NCBI GenBank assembly: GCA_934597585.1
Contig: CAKTSA010000004.1
Coordinates: 34,465-98,464, forward strand
DNA from: an uncultured Oscillospiraceae bacterium
Lineage (GTDB): Bacteria > Bacillota > Clostridia > Oscillospirales > Oscillospiraceae
Length of the DNA stretch: 64,000 nucleotides
Direction: 5' to 3'
Shown piece by piece: positions 1-7,300 of this stretch; the stretch's first letter is position 1, and each line of letters starts with the position of its first letter. A program made the position numbers and the translations under genes. The notes below the pieces were generated by a model. It made no database searches and was not told the origin of the DNA. It worked only from the letters and a program-made list of their open reading frames with translations.

Positions 1-1
1 G

Positions 2-673
2 GACAACCCTGACGCCGCCATCATCGGCGCCCTGATGATCCTGGTGCCGGGCCTTCTCATCACCAACTCCATGCGGGACATCATCTATGGCGACACCAAC
101 TCCGGCGTGATCCGCATCGTCCAGGTGTTTCTCTCCGCCTTTGCCATCGCCCTGGGCACGGCGGCCGCCTGGCGTGTGACCGCGCCCATCTACGGTCTCA
201 GCGCCGTGGTGGAGACGGCCTCCCTGGTCTGGCCCGCCTGGGCCCAGGCCCTGGCGGTCTTCATCGGGTGCTACGGCTTCTGCATCCTCTTCAATATCCA
301 CGGCAGGTGGATGTTCCTGTGCGTCATCGGCGGCACGGCCACCTGGATGGTCTACCTGCTGTGCGAGGCCCTGGGTCTGGATGTGTACACCATGAACCTC
401 TACGCCACCATCTTCGCCGCCCTGTATGCCGAGGTGATGGCCCGGGTCCGCCGCTGCCCCGTCACGCCCTATCTGGTCATCGCCATCTTTCCCCTGCTGC
501 CCGGCGCCGGCGTGTACTACACTATGAGCCTGGGCCTGCAGGGCGAGATGCTGGAGGCCCTGCGCAAGGGCCTGGAGACGGCGGGCATCGCCGGCTCCCT
601 GGCCGTGGGCATTCTCCTGGTCTCCACCGTCTTCCGGGTGCTGACGGCCCTCCTGGCCCGCCGGGAAAACTGA
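2..673 (+). CDS. Threonine/serine exporter (ThrE family), 3' part
   Basis: The reading frame is open to the window edge, so the N-terminus is missing. The visible part is a polytopic membrane protein. It opens with the end of a ThrE/DUF1212 domain (PGLLITNSMRDIIYGDTNSG) followed by a hydrophobic DUF3815-like half (ATIFAALYAEVMARVR, then PLLPGAGVYYTM). ThrE-family proteins export threonine and serine through the cytoplasmic membrane. The two halves are separate genes in many Firmicutes, so this looks like the fused single-chain form. A strong terminator follows directly, making it the last gene of its unit. Confidence 0.75.
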   Translation, partial: DNPDAAIIGALMILVPGLLITNSMRDIIYGDTNSGVIRIVQVFLSAFAIALGTAAAWRVTAPIYGLSAVVETASLVWPAWAQALAVFIGCYGFCILFNIHGRWMFLCVIGGTATWMVYLLCEALGLDVYTMNLYATIFAALYAEVMARVRRCPVTPYLVIAIFPLLPGAGVYYTMSLGLQGEMLEALRKGLETAGIAGSLAVGILLVSTVFRVLTALLARREN

Positions 674-676
674 ATC

Positions 677-717
677 AAAAAGCCGTCCCCGGCCATTCCG
701 CCGGGGACGGCCTTTTT
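677..717 (+). terminator. Rho-independent terminator after the ThrE-like gene
   Basis: A perfect 12-bp stem, GCCGTCCCCGGC pairing with GCCGGGGACGGC, with a 7-nt loop, is preceded by A's and followed by five T's. It starts a few bases after the stop codon and could work in both directions. Confidence 0.9.
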
Positions 718-743
718 CAGCCGCGAGACAGGAATCTTTGTCA

Positions 744-776
744 ATTTCGACATGTTCTGACAGTGCATGTCGAAAT
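744..776. promoter_or_regulatory. Perfect 11-bp inverted repeat upstream of the LacI-type gene
   Basis: ATTTCGACATG at about 744-754 and CATGTCGAAAT at 766-776 are exact reverse complements separated by 11 bases. No T-run follows, so it is not a terminator. It lies about 40 bp upstream of the -35 box of the following regulator gene, a sensible place for an autoregulatory operator. That role is inference. Confidence 0.5.
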
Positions 777-814
777 GAAATGTACAGAAACGACAAAAAC
801 GGACAGGCGCCGTG

Positions 815-843
815 TTGATTTTTGGGTAGAAAAATGGTAAAAT
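815..843 (+). promoter_or_regulatory. Sigma-A promoter of the LacI-type regulator
   Basis: TTGATT (-35) and TAAAAT (-10) with a 17-bp spacer, about 65 bp before the start codon. Confidence 0.65.
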
Positions 844-907
844 AAGGCGAAATAAGAAAATAAACGGCAAAAACTGCCGCAAAATCAAATAAGGGAAGCG
901 AGAGAAA

Positions 908-2077
908 ATGGAAAGCAAGGAGATCAGCAAACCGGTGGGCATCAAGGATGTGGCGCGGTACGCCGGTGTTTCCATCTCCACAGTATCCAACGTGCTGAAC
1001 GGGAAGCGGGCGGTCCGCGCCCGGCTGCGGGAACGGGTGCAGGAGGCCATCAACCAGCTGGAATACGTGGCCAACCCCATCGGCCGCCAGCTGAAGACGG
1101 GCCGCTCCCAGCAGGTGGCCCTGGTGGTGCCCTCGCTCACCGACGCCCTCTTCCCGTCGGTGCTGAAGGGCCTGCAGAGCGCGGCGGATGCCGCCGGCTA
1201 CATGGTCAGCGTGTTCGCCACCGGCGGCAGCATAAGCCGGGAGCGCCGCATCATCGACTGGCTGCGCAGCCAGCGCTTTGAGTGCGTGTTCCTGGACTCC
1301 TGTGCCGATGCGGACGTACCGGAGACGGCGGACTATCTGGCGTTCCTCCGCGCGGTGGATTCCGCCCAGGAGCGGCCCATGCGCGTTATCTGCGCGGCAA
1401 CGGCCATCAGTCCGCACCTGGACACCGTGGTCGTCGACGATGCCGCCGGCGTGGCCCAGGTGACGGAGCACCTGCTGAGGGGCGGACGCCGCCATCCGGC
1501 GTACATCGCGCTGTCCACCCCCTGCTGCCACGCAAAGGCCCGCCGCAGCGGCTTCCTGTCGGCCCTGGCCCACGGCGGTCTTTCCGCGGACGAGGCCCTT
1601 ATCGAGGCGGACGGCGTCACCTGCCGCAGCGGCTATGAGGCCATGGCCCGCCTACTGGATGCCGGCCGGACCGTTGACGCGGTGGTCTGCGGCAGCGACC
1701 AGCTGGCCATCGGCGCCCTGCACTGCCTGGAGGAGCGGGGCGTACAGGTGCCGGAGGAGGTGGCGGTGGCGGGCTTTGGCGACACTGCGCCGGCCTCGCT
1801 GATGACCCCGTCCCTGACCACGGTGCGCGTCCCTTGGGAGGAGTTGGGCCGCCGGGCCTTCGCCCTGTTCCATCTGCACGACAAGCCCGCGCCATGCGGC
1901 GAGGAGGGACCAGATGACGGGGCGGAGCCCTGCCGGAAGGCACCGTCCTGTGACGAAGAGGCCCCCGGCGAGGAAGCGCCGTCCCGTGAGCCCACGCTGA
2001 TCCGTCTGGATCCCCAGCTGATCATCCGCCATTCCACCGACAGCGATGCCCCAAGCACCTGGGCGCCGGACTGGTGA
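908..2077 (+). CDS. LacI/GalR-family transcriptional regulator
   Basis: 389 residues. The N-terminal helix-turn-helix is clear (IKDVARYAGVSISTVSNVLNG, about residues 12-32), followed by a hinge with AINQLEYVANPIGRQLKTG, then a periplasmic-binding-protein-like effector domain (ALVVPSLTDALFPSVL; VCGSDQLAIGAL; DTAPASLMTPSLTTVRVP). Such proteins are DNA-binding repressors that release on binding a small ligand, often a sugar or nucleoside; the ligand here cannot be named. Residues about 330-365, near the C-terminus, are an unusual Pro/Glu/Cys-rich stretch not expected in the compact core. The gene stands alone with its own promoter and terminator. Confidence 0.9.
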   Translation: MESKEISKPVGIKDVARYAGVSISTVSNVLNGKRAVRARLRERVQEAINQLEYVANPIGRQLKTGRSQQVALVVPSLTDALFPSVLKGLQSAADAAGYMVSVFATGGSISRERRIIDWLRSQRFECVFLDSCADADVPETADYLAFLRAVDSAQERPMRVICAATAISPHLDTVVVDDAAGVAQVTEHLLRGGRRHPAYIALSTPCCHAKARRSGFLSALAHGGLSADEALIEADGVTCRSGYEAMARLLDAGRTVDAVVCGSDQLAIGALHCLEERGVQVPEEVAVAGFGDTAPASLMTPSLTTVRVPWEELGRRAFALFHLHDKPAPCGEEGPDDGAEPCRKAPSCDEEAPGEEAPSREPTLIRLDPQLIIRHSTDSDAPSTWAPDW

Positions 2078-2084
2078 TGAAAAA

Positions 2085-2120
2085 AGAGCCTTGGAGCCAA
2101 AAGCTCCAGGGCTTTTTTTC
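2085..2120. terminator. Bidirectional terminator between convergent genes
   Basis: An imperfect stem around TTGGAGC and GCTCCA(G)GG with loop CAAAA has A's on one side and seven T's on the other. It sits between the LacI-type gene and the oppositely oriented MBL gene, so it can serve both. Confidence 0.8.
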
Positions 2121-2121
2121 G

Positions 2122-2766
2122 TTATCCGATCAGCTTCACGCACCGGATATCCCGGTCCAGGGCGGCGGCAAAGCTGTCGCCGTCGGCCATTTCGCCCACG
2201 ATGCAGCCATAGTGGGTGGGGACCGCCACCTGGGGATGGATGGCGTTGGCCAGCGCCGCCGCCTCGCGTGCGGTCATGGTATAGGTGCCGCCGGCCGGCA
2301 GGAAGGCCACATCGCAGCGGACCGTCCGGGCCTCCGGAATGTCGTCGGTGTCGCCGGCCACATAGAAGCACAGGCCGTCCAGCGTCACCACATAGCCCAG
2401 CCAGCGCTCCGCCTCCGGGTGGAATTTCTTGTTCTCGTTATAGGCGGCCACCGGCCGGAAGGTCACGTTCAGCACCTCATAGGTGCTGCCCGTGTGGACC
2501 GGCAGCAAGATCGAGGCGTCAAACCCCGCCTCCAGCGCCTTGTGATAGCAGGTATCCGGCAAAACGATAAAGCCATCCGGCGCCAGCACCTTGCGGATAT
2601 CCTCCGGCGAAAAGTGGTCATAATGCTCGTGGGTGACAAATACCAATGCACCGTCGTGGGGCGCGCCCTCCACCCGGAAGGGGTCGAACCACAGCGTCAT
2701 CCCGTCGCCGCCGCAGCGGATGCTGCTGTGGCAATTGATGGAGAACCGATTCATGATGTCGCACAT
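2122..2766 (-). CDS. MBL-fold metal-dependent hydrolase (UlaG-like)
   Basis: 214 residues from the ATG that follows GGGAGGT at 8-nt spacing; an upstream in-frame ATG at 2820 has no ribosome site. The metallo-beta-lactamase motif THEHYDHFS (HxHxDH) is intact, followed by GDTDDIP and a late PTHYG, which together make the usual di-metal site. This branch resembles UlaG-like or L-ascorbate-6-phosphate lactonase-like hydrolases, but such proteins are often annotated without a known substrate and none is claimed here. It probably follows the HMA gene in one transcript (50-bp gap). Confidence 0.8.
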   Translation of the reverse strand: MCDIMNRFSINCHSSIRCGGDGMTLWFDPFRVEGAPHDGALVFVTHEHYDHFSPEDIRKVLAPDGFIVLPDTCYHKALEAGFDASILLPVHTGSTYEVLNVTFRPVAAYNENKKFHPEAERWLGYVVTLDGLCFYVAGDTDDIPEARTVRCDVAFLPAGGTYTMTAREAAALANAIHPQVAVPTHYGCIVGEMADGDSFAAALDRDIRCVKLIG

Positions 2767-2816
2767 ATGCCGTACCTCCCATAGAATGTTTTCCTCTATA
2801 GTATACGGCAAATGGA

Positions 2817-3074
2817 TCACTTTTTCAAGTGGCCAAACAGACCTTTCTTCTCATAGGGCGCACAGGCATAGCCCGTCACCTTGTAGCCGGTGGGCTCAAT
2901 GACGCCCCGCAGGGCCTCCTCGCTGATCTCCTGCTCGCTGAGGATCACCGTCTCACCCTTGGTGTGGGAGGACGTGACCTTCTTCACCGGGAACTTGCCC
3001 CGCACCGCGTCGTTGATATGGCTCTCGCACATGCCGCAGGCCATGCCGTCGATGTTCAATGAGATCTGATACAT
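2817..3074 (-). CDS. Small HMA heavy-metal-associated domain protein
   Basis: 85 residues from the ATG behind GGAGGT; five extra residues are possible upstream. A single HMA fold carries the metal-binding loop DGMACGMCESH (GMxCxxC), as in CopZ-type copper chaperones and the N-terminal domains of P-type ATPases. The C-terminus is basic. No copper ATPase or CopY/CsoR copper regulator is adjacent. The GTTAG-N6-CTAAC site just upstream points to control by a DtxR-family protein, so the metal may not be copper. Confidence 0.85.
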   Translation of the reverse strand: MYQISLNIDGMACGMCESHINDAVRGKFPVKKVTSSHTKGETVILSEQEISEEALRGVIEPTGYKVTGYACAPYEKKGLFGHLKK

Positions 3075-3109
3075 GATAGATACCTCCATACAGAATAATG
3101 AATTGATTG

Positions 3110-3125
3110 GTTAGATAAGGCTAAC
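3110..3125. promoter_or_regulatory. Candidate DtxR-family operator, GTTAG-N6-CTAAC
   Basis: GTTAGATAAGGCTAAC is a perfect 5+5 bp inverted repeat 36 bp upstream of the HMA start codon. It overlaps where the -35 box would be for a TATTCT -10 (3092-3097, minus). The same pattern occurs near 43674, 52052 and 52128. Confidence 0.6.
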
Positions 3126-3136
3126 TGCGCACCTTG

Positions 3137-3164
3137 GGAAATGCCGCGCACTCGCGGCATTTCC
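3137..3164. other. Perfect 12-bp hairpin without a T-run
   Basis: GGAAATGCCGCG and CGCGGCATTTCC flank the 4-nt loop CACT. It lies between the coiled-coil gene (3208-3684) and the HMA gene, both on the minus strand. With no U-tract it is not a classical terminator; a processing or mRNA-stability hairpin is possible. Confidence 0.45.
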
Positions 3165-3207
3165 TCTGCACTCCGACAAGGGAGCAAAGAAATATGAAAG
3201 TGTGGGG

Positions 3208-3684
3208 TCACTGAGCCTTTTTTAGCTCCTGCACATCTCGGAACAGCCCTCGCACCGCAGACTTCAGTAGGTCCACATCGGCTTCCAGCCGCTCGGCACG
3301 GTCACGGGGACACAGCGTCTGGCGCAGGGTCTCCTGGCCCTCTGCCAACGCCTGGATGTGGGGAATGATGATGTTCTCCTGGGTCAGTTCAATCTTGGTG
3401 ACGCGGGTGGTAAGATTCTCCAGCATTTCGCTGTGCTCAGCCAGCGTCTCGTTGATGCGCTCCAGCATGACGTCGTGCTTCGCCAGAAGTGCGCCCTGTG
3501 CAGCCAGCGTCTCGTTGATGCGCTCCAGCATGACATCGTGCTTCGCCAGAAGCGCGCCCTGTACAGCCAGCGTCTCGTTGATGCGCTCCAGCATGACGTC
3601 GTGCTTTGCCAGAAGCTCGCCTTGCTTTTCCAGGGTTTCGCCTTGCTTTTCTAACAGTGCTATGATCTTCTCTTCGTTGTTCAT
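3208..3684 (-). CDS. Coiled-coil protein with 21-residue tandem repeats
   Basis: 158 residues, starting after AGGAGG. It is almost entirely heptad-like helix. Residues about 22-84 are three near-identical 21-residue units (LLAKHDVMLERINETLA plus 4 residues), preceded by shorter degenerate units (LEKQGE). The C-terminal part (EQNIIIPHIQALAEGQETLRQ region to the end) is also helical. There is no signal peptide or membrane segment. Similar small proteins in Clostridia are annotated only as hypothetical or tropomyosin-like. No function can be assigned. Confidence 0.75.
   Translation of the reverse strand: MNNEEKIIALLEKQGETLEKQGELLAKHDVMLERINETLAVQGALLAKHDVMLERINETLAAQGALLAKHDVMLERINETLAEHSEMLENLTTRVTKIELTQENIIIPHIQALAEGQETLRQTLCPRDRAERLEADVDLLKSAVRGLFRDVQELKKAQ
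3441..3629. repeat. Three tandem 63-bp repeats inside the coiled-coil gene
   Basis: Units begin at about 3441, 3504 and 3567 and differ at only a few bases. The 63-bp period equals 21 codons, so copy-number change would keep the frame. Confidence 0.9.
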
Positions 3685-3750
3685 AAAGAACCTCCTGTGT
3701 CTATGGTGGTATGCCGCGCACCGGCGGCCGCAACGAGGGGAAAGATAGGC

Positions 3751-5496
<1,746 letters not shown>

Positions 5497-5555
5497 TGTC
5501 TCACACTCCTTGTAGGTCGTATTTTTGTATTTTTCCGGTAAAAAACCAGACCTAT

Positions 5556-5584
5556 ATTATACGCTGTTCGCCGTGGGATTGCAA
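5556..5584 (-). promoter_or_regulatory. Promoter of glnS
   Basis: Read on the minus strand: TTGCAA, 17-bp spacer, TATAAT. It lies about 60 bp upstream of the glnS start. Confidence 0.75.
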
Positions 5585-5610
5585 GGGTTTTGCGGCGGAA
5601 ATCCGCCCTT

Positions 5611-6825
5611 TTACAGCGCGGCCTCCAGATTCTGCCGGATGGCGGCGATGAACTGAGCGGAGGTAACGGCGTGGGCCGTAAACCCCTCGTCCACCAGACC
5701 GGCCAGATCCTTGGTCATGGTGCCCTGATTCAGCGTGGTGAAGCAGGCGGCTTCCAGCTTGTCGGCAAAGGTGGCCAGGTCGGCCAGGCCGTCCAGCTGC
5801 CCCCGGCGGCGCAGGGCGCCGGTCCACGCGAAGATGGTGGCCATGGGGTTGGTGGAGGTCTCCTCGCCCTTGAGATGCTTGTAGTAGTGGCGGGTCACGG
5901 TGCCGTGAGCGGCCTCGTACTCCGTCACCCCGTCGGGGGACACCAGCACCGAGGTCATCATGGCAAGAGAGCCGAAGGCGGTGGAGATCATGTCGCTCAT
6001 CACGTCGCCGTCATAGTTCTTCAGCGCCCAGATAAAGCCGCCCTTGGAGCGGATGACCCGGGCCACCGCGTCGTCGATGAGAGTGTAGAAATAGGTGATG
6101 CCCAGCGCTTCAAATTGGGCCTTGTAGTTCTGCTCGTATTCCTCTTCAAAGATGCGCTTGAACTCGCCGTCGTACACCTTGGAGATGGTGTCCTTGGTGG
6201 AGAACCACAGGTCCTGCTTGTTGTCCACGGCGAACTGGAAGCAGCTCTTGGCAAAGGCGCGGATGCTCTTCTCCGTGTTGTGCTGGCCCTGCCACACGGC
6301 GGGACCCTTCACGGTCTGCACTGTCAGGGCCTTTTCCGCGCCGCTCTCGCCCTTGAAGGTCAGCGTGGCGGTGCCCGGCTCCTCTGTCACCATGTCCACG
6401 GCCTTGTACATGTCGCCATAGGCGTGGCGGGCCACGGTGATGGGCTTTTCCCAGTTCTTTACCACCGGGTGGATGAAGGGCACCACGATGGGAGCCCGGA
6501 AGGCGGTGCCGTCCAGATAGGCGCGGATGGTGCCGTTAGGGCTCTTCCACATCTCCGTCAGCTGGGGATACTCCTCCATCCGCTGCTTGTTGGGGGTGAT
6601 GGTGGCGCACTTCACCGCCACGCCCAGCCGCTGAGTGGCCTTGGCGGCGTCGATGGTCACCTGATCCTTCGTCTCGTTCCGGTGCAGCAGGCCCAGATCG
6701 TAGTACTCGGTCTTCAGGTCCACAAAGGGCAGGATCAGCTCATCCTTGATCATCTGCCACAGCACGCGGGTCATCTCGTCGCCGTCCATCTCCACCAGCG
6801 GCGTCGTCATTTTGATCTTATCCAT
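5611..6825 (-). CDS. icd: NADP-dependent isocitrate dehydrogenase (homodimeric, eukaryote-like type)
   Basis: 404 residues starting at MDKIKMTTPLVEMDGDEMTR, after an AAAGGA ribosome site; the longer frame upstream runs into repeat DNA and is not used. The substrate-binding region (KSPNGTIRAYLDGT), the metal-binding aspartates (FIWALKNYDGDVMSD) and the AAHGTVTRHY nucleotide-binding segment are present. It oxidatively decarboxylates isocitrate to 2-oxoglutarate. It lies downstream of aconitase on the same strand, giving the pathway from citrate to 2-oxoglutarate, probably for glutamate synthesis in an anaerobe with an incomplete cycle. The 475-bp repeat-filled gap makes separate transcription possible. 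Confidence 0.95.
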   Translation of the reverse strand: MDKIKMTTPLVEMDGDEMTRVLWQMIKDELILPFVDLKTEYYDLGLLHRNETKDQVTIDAAKATQRLGVAVKCATITPNKQRMEEYPQLTEMWKSPNGTIRAYLDGTAFRAPIVVPFIHPVVKNWEKPITVARHAYGDMYKAVDMVTEEPGTATLTFKGESGAEKALTVQTVKGPAVWQGQHNTEKSIRAFAKSCFQFAVDNKQDLWFSTKDTISKVYDGEFKRIFEEEYEQNYKAQFEALGITYFYTLIDDAVARVIRSKGGFIWALKNYDGDVMSDMISTAFGSLAMMTSVLVSPDGVTEYEAAHGTVTRHYYKHLKGEETSTNPMATIFAWTGALRRRGQLDGLADLATFADKLEAACFTTLNQGTMTKDLAGLVDEGFTAHAVTSAQFIAAIRQNLEAAL

Positions 6826-6861
6826 AATGTGTCCTTTCGTTGTATGTTGTGGGAAAAACGG

Positions 6862-6961
6862 TGTCATTGCGAGGAGCAAAGCGACGTGGCAATCCGTCCT
6901 CCTTCGGGCGTTACAGGGGTACGGATTCCCACACCAGTGTGTTCACTGGCTTGGAATGACA
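6862..6961. repeat. Dispersed palindromic repeat (TCATTGCGAGGAG type)
   Basis: A 100-bp element with ends TGTCATTGCGAGGAG and the imperfect inverted copy CTTGGAATGACA, and an inner inverted pair (GGCAATCCGT / ACGGATTCCC). Elements with this start are known as intergenic repeats in many bacterial genomes. Only one copy is in this window. Confidence 0.6.
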
Positions 6962-6989
6962 GTCTCGCCTACTCTGCCTGGCGTAGTGC

Positions 6990-7030
6990 TCCTCCGTAGG
7001 GCGGGGTGCCCACACCCCGCCGCCGGAAAA
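6990..7030. repeat. GC-rich hairpin repeat
   Basis: GCGGGGTG and CACCCCGC (7001-7008 / 7013-7020) form an 8-bp stem with loop CCCA. It resembles the GGGGCGG...CCGCCCC palindromes near 41488 and 47090 and adds to the repeat mosaic between icd and acn. Confidence 0.45.
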
Positions 7031-7085
7031 CACGCCGGTTCTTATTACCGCCCGTGGGGGCCGGCGTCCTCGACGGCCCGTTATT

Positions 7086-7202
7086 GCCTCCCTCTGTGAG
7101 GGAGGTGGCATGACCGAAGGTCATGACGGAGGGAGAGAATCTGAGGGTTTTATGCTCTCCCCCAGTCTCGCTTCGCTCGACAGCCCCCTCTCAGAGGGGG
7201 CC
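7086..7202. repeat. Dispersed repeat, family R1 copy a
   Basis: A 117-bp element beginning GCCTCCCTCT and ending CAGAGGGGGCC, with nested inverted repeats. A second copy lies at 45181-45290. The ends and the block AGTCTCGCT...CGCTCGACAGCCCCCTC are nearly identical, while the inner hairpin differs but stays self-complementary (ATGACC/GGTCAT here). Confidence 0.75.
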
Positions 7203-7235
7203 AATGACCCCGTCGCCACGCATAGTATACGATGG

Positions 7236-7280
7236 CATTTCCGGTGAAACGGCGGGCCGATGTAGGCATCGGCCCCTACA
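7236..7280. repeat. Dispersed repeat, family R2 copy a
   Basis: The 45-bp unit CATTTCCGGTGAAACGGCGG followed by a hairpin ending CCCCTACA. A related copy at 47071-47115 shares the CATTTCCG and AAACGGCGGGC cores and the CCCCTAC end. Confidence 0.6.
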
Positions 7281-7300
7281 AACCACCGGCAGCCATGCGC

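Noticed and set aside
2767..2816. Promoter between the HMA and MBL genes (TATACT on the minus strand)
   Set aside because: No matching -35 at 16-18 bp; co-transcription is simpler.
3441..3629. Possible CRISPR array
   Set aside because: The units are directly adjacent without unique spacers, and translate in frame as a coiled coil.
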